Source: Panax quinquefolius
Taxonomy: Eukaryota; Streptophyta; Magnoliopsida; Apiales; Araliaceae
Assembly: GCA_020205615.1 (NCBI GenBank)
Contig: CM035164.1
Location: 3,313,501 to 3,377,500, forward strand
Direction of reading: 5' to 3'
Length of the DNA stretch: 64,000 nt
How positions within the stretch are numbered: position 1 is the first letter of the stretch; every line of letters starts with the position of its first letter. Under the pieces are notes generated by a model that was not told the origin of the DNA, did not search any database, and saw only the letters and a program-made list of their open reading frames with translations. Shown here in pieces: positions 12,366 to 22,390 of the stretch. The position numbers were made by a program, and so were the translations under genes.

Positions 12366-13200
12366 ATTACCTTCAATTCAGGTACTGACTCGTACTTACT
12401 ACACATTCATAAATTGGTTACCTTCATATAAGTGTTTGATTACTTATGTTTAATTGTTCAGTCTTTAATTGGTCACCACGTCATGATACTCAGTGATTTG
12501 ATTATAAACTGAATGCAAACAATGTGTTTCAGATTTATGGTTACTAATTAGATATATTTTGGTTACTGTATAATGTTGATATGGTCATCATTCACAATAT
12601 TGTATTATTTTTAATGCTGCAATTGTACTTTATTTTATGATAAAAAATTGTCTGATATAGTACATCAGCAAAAAAATTGTAACTACAAAAATATCTGAAT
12701 GTTTACTATGAGTAACCAATAACCAGACATATGGTAACCTTTTTATTGATGTAAGGTAACTGAGATTGTGTTACACAATATTGAATAATATTTTGTGTTT
12801 TTTTCTTCTTACATTAAGTAAGTGGGAAATCACACGACTACTCTCTGACTCCATTGTGGTTTAACAAGATAAAGAAAACAAATACATGTAACACTTGGTA
12901 ACTATTCTGATTTTTTTTTTATGACTATTTGGTTACCCACAAAGACTAAAATGGTAATTACATGTGTATGAAGGTTTGGCTACCAACTGCACCATATTCA
13001 AAATAATTTATTTTTAAAAGGTTATTTATAAGTAAACAACGTGATGAAGTTATGTCACTCACTAATACGCATTTGGTTACCTCTAAAGGAAATAGTCCAA
13101 AAAACCCAATATGAACAAACAAACAATGTCAAACTACTGGTAATAGAATCAAAGACCAATCAGCAGTATCCAACTATATAACCACTAGTAACCAAAACAC
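12365..13200. repeat. cluster of GGTTACC / GGTAACC motifs
   Basis: About fifteen copies of a TTGGTTACC-like word or its complement lie in 850 bp, for example near 12368, 12416, 12536, 12559, 12732, 12757, 12896, 12930, 13075 and 13176. They occur on both strands at irregular spacing. This resembles the subterminal motif arrays of some DNA transposons, but I see no terminal repeats. The second half contains a short tandem duplication (13,169-13,207 and 13,252-13,290). Confidence 0.4.
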
Positions 13201-13289
13201 AATCAGCATGTTTCCAAAACCAAAACACTTTTACTAGAAGAAGTGGTTTCCAAATATATAAGCACTAGTAAACAAAACACAATCAGCAG

Positions 13290-13580
13290 CTTCCTTTCAA
13301 CACCACTAGCTGGACATCAGAGAACTACTTGGAGGAAGAAGAGGAAGGCACGATCGATCCCGTATCAACGATGAGCGACGAATTATATGGAGTTAGTTGT
13401 TGAACACAATCGCCAGCCTTCCTTTCAACACCACTAGCCTGACATCAGAGAACTACTCAGAGGAAGAATAGGAAGCCGCAGTCAATCCCTATATCATCAA
13501 GGACGATGAGCCCGACTACGAAGAAGAAGAAAGAGAGGATTTCTTCAACGACAATTACATGGAGTTAGTTGTTGCTTTTA
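13290..13580 (+). repeat. tandem duplication with acidic coding-like content
   Basis: A segment starting TTTCAACACCACTAGC and continuing ACATCAGAGAACTACT..GAGGAAGAA is present at about 13,292-13,400 and again at 13,423-13,575, each ending in ATGGAGTTAGTTGTTG. One frame reads ENYLEEEEEGTIDPVS in copy 1; copy 2 reads ENYSEEE, a stop, then DDEPDYEEEEREDFFND. I do not recognise the peptide. It may be a gene fragment carried by a transposon. Confidence 0.4.
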
Positions 13581-13599
13581 ACTCTTTTAATACCAAACG

Positions 13600-14560
13600 C
13601 ACTAATTTTGTAAATAAAATATTGAAAATATATTAATTTTGTAAATATTTTCTAAATGCACTTTTAATGTAATTTTTTCTAAAAATATACTATGAAGTGT
13701 AAATAACCCCATTTTTTTTCAATGAGGATAAAAGAAAGGGAAAAGAAATGTAAACTGCATGTGTAGATTAGCCCAATAAGCATGTTGGATCATCTTCTTA
13801 CCTAAAAGTTTAATCTATTAGGTTGAAGTTCCACAATACTTATTAACTTATCTACACTCTTAATTTTATCCGATGTAAGATTCATGTGAAATATCCCAAC
13901 ATAAACATTCTTATTTGCGAATTTTGTAATAATGGGAAATAAAAGAAAAGAAATTGACAAAAATAACTATTGCAACCACTAAAGAAAACACAAGTGCCAC
14001 TATAGAGCATCCCGGCAAGCTTTAAGTATCGTTAAATAATTATAAAAGTATTGTTATATATATATATATATATTCAGGCAATATAATTTTTGCTTTGACA
14101 ATATCAACTATTTTAATTGAATTGAAAATAAGACTAAACCAAAGTAGCATTCCTGACAAAAAAATACCAAAGATAAATGAAACTAATTTATACTATAATC
14201 TCAATTTTTGAAGATCGGGCTGTTTATTCATACATACCAAAGATATTTATAGTGAATACTACAGTTCATCATTTTATATGTAGATGAAAATTAAATTCAC
14301 GCATCCATGTAGACAAAAAATTAACATTCACAATTGTTATTGTAACATAATTAATTTTATAGTACTTAATTTAAAATAAAATTGTTATTTCTCTTCTTTC
14401 ATAAATAAAAATTTCTTATGAGAAAAAATAATTGATGGTAGTGATTATCCTTATAAAAATATTTTAATTATATGAATATTTATTTCTGAATTGTTGTTTG
14501 GAAAGAAAAATAGGGTTATTTGGTGAAAAATGCTACATTTCTATAAAATAGGTAAACAAA
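13600..14560. other. AT-rich intergenic DNA
   Basis: No open frame, RNA gene or repeat boundary could be supported. It includes a (TA)n run near 14,056-14,072. Confidence 0.6.
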
Positions 14561-14569
14561 ATGTTGACA

Positions 14570-14805
14570 AGGAATTCGTATTCGTCCGCATCTGTATTTG
14601 AAAAAAAGCGGATATTATTTGCATTCGGAAAAAAACGGATATAGTTGTATTCGGTTTAAAGGTATCCGCAAATAATTAAACGGATATGGATACGGATACT
14701 GATATAGGCGTATTCGTATTCGTTTAACATCCGACCGTAAATATATTCAGCAGATATCTGGAATCCGATATTCGGATTTATATCCGTATTCGGAATATCT
14801 GTATC
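14570..14805. repeat. degenerate GGATAC / GTATTCG array
   Basis: Dense imperfect repeats of GGATA(T/C)GGATAC and its complement CGTATTCGTATTC run through 235 bp, in both orientations. This type of array occurs in plant transposon subterminal regions. I cannot define terminal repeats or a family. Confidence 0.45.
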
Positions 14806-14814
14806 CAAATAACT

Positions 14815-14816
14815 TT

Positions 14817-14879
<63 letters not shown>

Positions 14880-14962
14880 GTTATATATTATATATATTAA
14901 TAACTTATATTCATTAATAACTTATATTCATTGATTAATAGCTTACATTCATTAATTAATAA

Positions 14963-15034
<72 letters not shown>
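14815..15034. repeat. opposed TA/TG and CA/TA microsatellites
   Basis: A (TA)n(TG)n run (about 14,816-14,877) faces a (CA)n(TA)n run (about 14,966-15,034), so the two arms are reverse complements. The 90-bp loop has three AATAACTTA(T/C)ATTCATT-like repeats. Together this is a strongly hairpin-prone structure. Confidence 0.85.
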
Positions 15035-15044
<10 letters not shown>

Positions 15045-15055
15045 AAGAGGATGAA

Positions 15056-15284
15056 TCTAAAGTATATCTCTCTTAAATAACATATCTTTATTTAAAAATT
15101 AAAATTACGTCATTTTGAAGATTCTTTTAAAAAGCAAGTGGGGTCGCGGGGTGACATTTTTGTAAATTAAAGAAAAAAAAGTGAGACCACTATTTTTTAA
15201 TATTATTTTATTTTTTAAAAGAATTTTCAAAATGATATATATAATTTTAATAAATGTATGTTATTTAAGAAATGTATGTTATAG
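15056..15284. mobile_element. fold-back MITE (about 230 bp)
   Basis: Long imperfect inverted repeats are seen: CTTAAATAACATAT...TCATTTTGAAGATTCTTTTA on the left (from 15,072), matched by the reverse complement of TAAAAGAATTTTCAAAATGA...GTATGTTATTTAAG on the right (to 15,269). The match extends weakly to CTAAAGTATATCT and CTATAACATACA at the tips. Both flanks are TA-rich, so a TA target duplication cannot be distinguished from the neighbouring microsatellite. Confidence 0.65.

Positions 15285-15291
<7 letters not shown>

Positions 15292-15356
<65 letters not shown>
15292..15356. repeat. (TA)n(TG)n microsatellite
   Basis: An uninterrupted TA run followed by a TG run, directly abutting the end of the LTR that starts near 15,353. 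It hides the exact LTR edge. Confidence 0.9.
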
Positions 15357-15357
<1 letters not shown>

Positions 15358-18300
15358 CGCCAAATAGATATACATCGCCCATCTTCTACGCCACCACATA
15401 CACTAGTCATGTAATTCAAATACAAACTTCATTTATATCTGTTGTTGAATCGTCAATAAAAAAATCTGACAACATAATGGTTCGTGAGTTTTAATACAAT
15501 ATTATCTCGTAGACAGTATCCAAACTCAAATTATTACAATGTCATATAAAAACAGCAGCAAATATTTCAAGACCCCAAAGAAGAACGAGAAGATTAATAT
15601 CATGTTTATTCTAATGAGATGCACTTTTGACGCTTTCAAAGTTGAGTTCGCATCACCCTATTTAGTTCACCAAATATAACTATTAAATGACGTATAAAAT
15701 ACGACACACTTATCTTAAGTTCTCAATACAATTATATGTTATTTTATAATGTATTAGAAAACTTCCACAGTCTCGGACCATCACACTATTCTCCTGTTAT
15801 TCCCGCTCGACCCAACTACACTCTTAATATCTGAAAAAAATTGTGAAGCAAAAGGGTGAGCACAAATAGACCAGTAAAGAATATTATGACTAAGATAATA
15901 TATAACAAATTATCCTTAGTCCTCAACAAGAAAAAGTCTGATAGAATATAATAGAAAACAAGTTTTAGATCAACAACTGCATTGAAAACATCAATCCATT
16001 AGAAGAGTCAAGTAGAACATAATGTCTACTATCTCCTCTAAATTAAAACTCCATTGTTAATATTTCATTCCTGTAATACTCATCAACAGTTCTTTGTTGT
16101 ACCCAAGACAAAGAGAACTCTCACCACCAAAGTTTATAGTTAAATTCACAATTCATATTTATAATCAGATAAATCAACAGTTCATCTTTGCACTACGAGC
16201 CAAAAACATACAACTGTAAAATCAATAATCAACCGTCCATCTTTGCACGTAAGCCAAATATATACAACTGTAAAACCAATAATCAACAATTCATCTTTTC
16301 ACGTAAGCCAAAGAGAATTTTTACCACATCATTTGTCTGTAAAATAAATAATACACATCACTGAATTATCCATGCACTACGGGCCAAGAATATTCGTTAG
16401 TATCACATCCATGAATTATTCATGCACTACGGTAGGATATTCGTTAAGATCACATCCACGAATTATACATGCACTCTGGTCCAATGATATTCGTTAAGTA
16501 TCACCAATAGTCAGCGATCACGCCAAACAACAATTCATCTTTGCACATTTGGTAGAAGAGAATCCATGTTCACGATCATATTAAACAATTGTCCATCAAT
16601 GCATACTACGCCAACGAGGGACATTCGTTATTATCACATCCACGAATTATCCACGCATCATGCCAAGGATATTCGTTATTATCACCAGTCAATGATGATC
16701 ACGCCAAACAATAATTCATCTTTGCACCTCGTCAAGAGAACCCATGGTGCACGATCATACCAATAATCGTCCATCAATACACTACTACGGTAATGAGGAC
16801 TTTCATCACAATATAAGCATGAGGATGATGACAATGATATAAACATTCAATTAAGTGAAAGTAAGGATAAATTTTAAAGATTTATAATTCAATTTATCTA
16901 GAGTTCTAGAATATCCAAACTGTCAGCATAATATTGCTTTATGGAGTACAATTCAAGAATAATATTCATGTATCAAAAATAATTTGGACATAAAAGAAAT
17001 TAATTTTTGTCCTGAATAAGACCTGTGGTGAATAATATCCGGAGTGAATAAGATCCCGTAAATAATACTTTGTGAATAATAACCTACGTGAAAAGATTAA
17101 AATTTAACAAGAATATTCGTAAAAATATTTACGTGAAACGATATTCGATGAAAGTCAAGAATTTCAAGGATATTCTACTAATTTCAAGGAGTATAGAAGC
17201 AATACTTAACAAAATGAGTGTAGAATTCAGAATCTGAAACAAAATAATATTACTTACATACTATAGAGTATGTTACGAATATTGAATAAAAATAATATCC
17301 CTTACGAATATTAAACGAAAATAATATTCCTTTCGAATATTGAACGAAGACAATATTCCGTACGAATATTGAACGAAAATAAAATTCCTTACGAATACGA
17401 AAAATAATATTGTAAACGAATATGAAATAAATAAAACCCTTTACTTCAAAAAGAGAGTAATTTTGACTGGTATAGCGGAGATATTCTTGAAGAAAAACTT
17501 GCACTATTTGTAACACTCAAAGTTTCCTTAACTCAAAAGAAATACGCTCAATATTATAGAAGAATAATTCTCTGATTCTGGTGTGTTTTTCTTTTCAAAA
17601 CTGAGCATCCTATTTATAGGAGAATGGCAGGATACTATTTAAAAAAATAATCACAGATTGCACAGTAACTTTCAAACGAATTCAAGGGCGTTCGACTGAA
17701 AATTTTTGATTTTACTATTTTGCAATATGCAAGCACGATGCAGAACTATGCAATACTATGCAGTACTATACAACACTATGCAGTATAATAAAATATAATA
17801 TATTCTATTTTACATAAAAAATACAACTTATAATAATATATATATATATATATATATATTATACTTGAGTCCGGTTCCAGTCCGGACTCCCGGACGGTAC
17901 TAAAATACGGACTTTTTTTTTGTTCTTTTTTTATAAAAACAACTAAAAAAGTTTAATATTTTATGGAACTGAAATTTTTCCATAATACAGTGTTTTGGAC
18001 GTTATTTGGATACATATAAAAAAATAGTCTGTACAGACTGTACAGTCTGTTTTGTTATATATATCAAAATCACACCCAAAACACTGTATTATGAAAAAAT
18101 TTCAGTTCCATAAAATAGTAAACTTTTTTTTAGTTGTTTTTTTTAAAAAAGGGTCCGAATTTTAACAATGTCCGGGAGTTCGGACTTGATCCTGGCTGTA
18201 TAATACTTATATATATATAAAACAAAATTGAGATAACCTTCTACCGATGATTTTGAAAAATGGGTAAGTGAGGGTCCATATAATAAGCAAAATTTATAAC

Positions 18301-18650
18301 AAATACTTCATAAAATACCCCTCTATTTATCTCAATTCACTTGGCTTCACAAAACACATTTTTAACAATATTTATTCATCATTAATATTATAACTCACAA
18401 TATTAACAACCAGATCATTCCTAGGATAAATGGGACTTTCCGATAAGAACTTCTCCTTATTGGTGCGCAATTAGGTTACCAAACCTCTTTTCCGACAGAA
18501 CTTTCTAGACATCGTCAATAAAATAAATAATAATATGAATAATTGTGTCGTCTCAATTATTGATTTAATAATATAAAATATTGTGCAGATGATACTGTGA
18601 CAATAATTGAATCAATAATGTTTAAGCAACAATTTAATATTTAAAATTTA
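15353..18650 (-). mobile_element. family-A LTR, minus orientation, truncated at its U3 end
   Basis: Read on the minus strand, this matches the LTRs at 19,479-22,139 and 27,079-29,726 in order. Shared parts are the GTCCGTAAAG..GAGGAGAGGTTTGGT block (near 18,470-18,520), a CCTATAAATAG TATA-type signal (17,607-17,619), the TTACTATTCACG-type repeats, the GAATATCTTTGG-type repeats (16,200-16,800), and a terminal GATGGGCGATGTATATCTAT..GGCGTCACA. The LTR start with TGTAAGACC is not found, so the element is truncated near 18.6 kb. It carries a MITE at 17,866-18,198. Confidence 0.65.
17866..18198. mobile_element. Mutator-like fold-back MITE inside the LTR
   Basis: The element is 333 bp and is almost entirely an inverted repeat. 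The left arm reads AGTCCGGACTCCCGGAC...TTTTATGGAACTGAAATTTT..CATAATACAGTGTTTTGG, and the right arm is its reverse complement with few changes. The centre is ACAGACTGTACAGTCTGT. Flanking 9-bp sequences TATTATACT (17,857-17,865) and TATAATACT (18,199-18,207) match at 8 of 9 positions, and 9-bp duplications are typical of Mutator-like elements. Confidence 0.7.
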
Positions 18651-18920
18651 ATCTTTAATTGTTTAATCATTTTATTAATTACTTAATTCCTTTACTTTAT
18701 TTATTATTTAATATTTAAATAATAACTAATTAATTTAATTCTTTTTAATCACTTTATTTATTATTTAAATAATAAAAAATTACCTTAATTAACTTTATTT
18801 ATTATTTAATATTAATTAATTAATAACTAACTAACTATTTATCTTTATTTTTCTTAACTCAATTGTATTTATTAAAAATACTTAATTTAATTATTATTTT
18901 TATATCTCTTTGATATATTT

Positions 18921-19266
18921 AGGGGGTGTTTGATAAAAACTGAATGAATTTGAATCTGAATGAGCTGAAGCTGAATCTGAATGAAAAAGTTTATTTAATA
19001 TTTAACATGTCTGAAACCTCTGAATGACAAAATTTTATTATTTTATCTCGCTGGAAAAATTCAAAGTTGTTGTAAATTTATTTAATATTATTTAATATAA
19101 TAGTTAATATATTTTTATAATTTTTTAGTTTTTTTTTACTTTACTCACCGCTTTCATTCAAATTCACGTATAAAAAAAAAAAATCGATTTCTATTTATTC
19201 AAATTTCAATCATCCGAATTCCATTCAACCATTCAGACGATTTTTTTCCAAAACAAACACACTTAA
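18921..19266. mobile_element. probable hAT-type MITE
   Basis: The left end reads GGGGGTGTTTGATAAAAACTGAATGAAT and continues in CTGAATGA words. The right end, inverted, reads GTGTGTTTG...GTCTGAATGGTTGAATGG. Such G-rich TGTTTG ends with CTGAATG subterminal words are common in plant hAT MITEs. Flanking TTTAGGGG and TTAAGGGA match at 6 of 8 positions. Boundaries are approximate. Confidence 0.45.
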
Positions 19267-19300
19267 GGGATGACCGATTCAGCCATTCAGATGTATTCAG

Positions 19301-19478
19301 TGTGAGACCCCAGATTTTATGATTAAATATTTAATTTTCTCGAAATAAATTTTTTAATATTATGGTGTGGATTTGATATAATGTTATAGTTGTGGGTAAT
19401 ATTTATAAATTTTATACAAGTTGTTGTATAATATTAGATTGGTCAGGGAATATTCGTTTTAACAGGGAATATTGTACG
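19301..19478 (+). mobile_element. family-B LTR, left fragment split by element A
   Basis: Begins TGTGAGACCCCAGATTTTATG and follows the start of the solo LTR at 23,383 (GTTGTGGGTAATATTTATAAATTTT; AACAGGGAATATT). It stops exactly where element A begins (19,479). The continuation, with the same relative content (GACAAAA, ATACGATGTCTGGCGTGGTTGCG), appears after element A at 29,727. Confidence 0.6.
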
Positions 19479-22139
19479 TGTAAGACCCCAGCTTTTTATT
19501 AATAAAATTGAATTTTCCTCTAATTATTATTTTGAAATAATAAGGTGTTAATTTGATATAATATTTTGGTTATGGGTGAAATGTGAAAATTTTGCAAAAT
19601 AAGTTAGCAGTGGTTATAAAATATTCAATTATCTTAGAATATTCGTTTGGTCGTGGAATATTCTTTTCATTTTAATATTCGACGACCACAAGACCCATTT
19701 GTGGGCCCTATAACTGGATAAATCTATTTATGAAAAACGCATAAAATTGAATAACAAACAGTTATTCATCAAGAAGACCGTTGGAATACCGGTGGTTAAA
19801 ATACTGATGTCTACGCGTGGTTGCGTAAGAAGCACACGATATCGCAGATATTGTTGAATTATTGATCCTTACGTAGTAAGCCTTTCTTCAATAATTGTCA
19901 CACTAATTCTTCGCTTGAATATTTTATTTTATTGATTCAATAATTCTTTGCATTGATATTTTATATTATTGTTGTTCAATAATTGTCATCGCACACAAGA
20001 TCTCCATTATCGATCAATAATTCATATTATTTGAATAATATTATTAGATAAAGATTATTAGCGAATGTCCGTAAAGTTACATCGAGGAGAGGTTTGGTCA
20101 CCTAATCACGGCGCCAAGTGAGAGAAATCCTTATCTGAAAGCCCTCTTTCCTTTAACTACCGGTCATTATAAATGTGATTCTCAGTAATATTATTTGTGA
20201 ATAATTAATTATTGATTCATATGATAAGGAAATATTTTTTATGTGGATATAAATGTTGGATATATTTATTGTGGTTAAAAATGAAGGAGTTAATATTGAG
20301 GTGTTTTATCGATTATTTTTTTAATGAAGGTATTAAAAATTAAACCAAGGTGTTTTTGAGATATATTATGTGAGTTATAATTTTTAATCCGACCGATTGA
20401 TCGTTGTGATTTTTGGATATGTTATACATATATAAATTGAGTATATGTCCACAAATTTTGAACCGCTAAAAATGAACGTATGATTTGTTATGAATTTTAA
20501 GAGGTGTCTGATTCAAAATTAGGTTTATAAATGATTTTGGTGGAAAATTCTAGAATTGAGTGGGTCCCACTTGTGGTTGGTGAAGAGAAATGTCTTTGAA
20601 TTTTATTTCAAATGTGGTGGTGGCAATAGAGCGAGTAAAGCCATCGGGTTACGGTCAAGTCTGCCTTGACGTCTTAACATTTTCCTATAAATAGAGGCTA
20701 AGTTAAATTGAAAATCACACCGTAAACATAAGCTTTCTCTTTCTCTCTCTATATTATCGAACAGTGATTCTTGTGAGTATTTTGATACTTTGAGTGTTAT
20801 TTATCTGCATGCAAGTTCCTTCAAAGACTATATCCAAAGATTCCAAATGTAAGTATTATCTTTTTGAGGTAAGAGATCTTATTTTCTTCGTAAATGATAT
20901 TATTTCTTCATATCATTATACCAAAATATTGGTTGAACTTTTATCAAATTTGGAACTTTTCATGTTCGGGTTACTATTCATGAGTTACTATTCACGTGTT
21001 ACTATTCACGAGTACTATTCATCAAGCGTGATATTTTTTTTCTGGAAATTTCTATCTTTTGGTTCGAGATACTTATTCACGATATCACTGACTATTCACC
21101 AAAAAATGAATTTTTCTTCTTTTTGTCCAAGATGTCTATTATGGTTACTATCTTTGATTGTAGATCCATGTTTTTTGATCTTTATTCTTGAATTTTGCTT
21201 CAAAATGGTTATTATGGAGTATTATCGATCTTGGATAAATTGTAATACCTAATCTCTATTATTTGTTATTTTATTTCACCTGGATTCGTTTTTAATATAT
21301 ATTTTTCATCATCTTCATCCTAAATGATGATATTCTCGAATATCTTTATTAGAAAGTCTAAAGATGAATGATTAATCGATGAATATCTTTGGCACAGTAG
21401 TCAAAGATGAATGATTATTTAAATGAATATCTTTGGCAGAAGTGCAGCAGATGAATGATTACTAATGAATATCTTTGGCCAGTAGTCTGCAAAGATGAAT
21501 GCGTATTGAGATTGAGATGATGATTAACTCCATGATATGAAATGAATATCTTTTGGCCAGAAGGCAAAGATGAATATTTAATTCAAGATGTATATCGATT
21601 GATGTTACAGGAATAAAATATTGATGATGGACTTTAAATCTTAGAAGATAGTGGAATTCTTTCTCTACTGACTCTTCTAATGGATTGTTGTTTCATTGCG
21701 CATTGTTGATCTAAAACTTGTTGTCTATTATATTTTATCGATTTTTTTTCCTCAAGAAGACTAATGATAATTTGTTGTATATTATCTTAGTCATAATATT
21801 CTTTATCGGGCTTAGTTGAAATTTCACCATTTTCCTTTTGTTCCATTGTTCTTCCTGGGAGGAGAGAATTTAGCGAGAACTAACCGGGGTATGGAGTGAT
21901 GATTCAAGATAGTTGTTTTAGTAGTCCTCACTATTTTGTAAAATAAAGGTATCAATAATTGTAATGAGGACTTATTTGAGTGTGAATATTGTCTGTAAGA
22001 CAATATTTGTATTTAAACTCACATTATGTGTTGTCAGATTTTTGCACGATAATTGTATTATCGAAGTTGTAGTTTGCCTTGTACTCACGTATTTGGCGAC
22101 TCGAATGGGTGTTGTATACCTATTTTGGGGGCGTCCACA
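19479..22139 (+). repeat. 5' LTR of element A
   Basis: Direct repeat of 27,079-29,726. It holds a TATA-type signal in CCTATAAATAGAGG (about 20,683-20,696). It also holds a short tandem array of TTACTATTCACG words (20,975-21,030) and an array of AAAGATGAATGATTA..TGAATATCTTTGG units (21,345-21,585). No protein is encoded. Confidence 0.8.
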
Positions 22140-22390
22140 ATTAGTATCAAAGCTTAGGGATATGATCCCCGGTGAGATGTGAGACAAGAACTGGGAGGAG
22201 AGATGGAAATTTCATATTAGTATTTAGTATCCTACCCAAGTTTATTTGGTATTTATTTGGTAGGTCGGAGTATAGGGATAATATGTTAATTTATTTAATT
22301 AACCCTTGTTTCATGGCAAGTTTAAGAATGGCAATGGAAATATTAACGATGGAGTGAATGAGATGTTGGAGACACCTTTAATCACCACCC

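Noticed and set aside
17250..17516. Minus-strand frame of 88 codons
   Set aside because: Built from GAATATTG-type repeats of the LTR; no recognisable protein.
21345..21585. Regularly spaced repeats considered as a CRISPR-like array
   Set aside because: Plant LTR context, imperfect units without unique spacers; it is a minisatellite.
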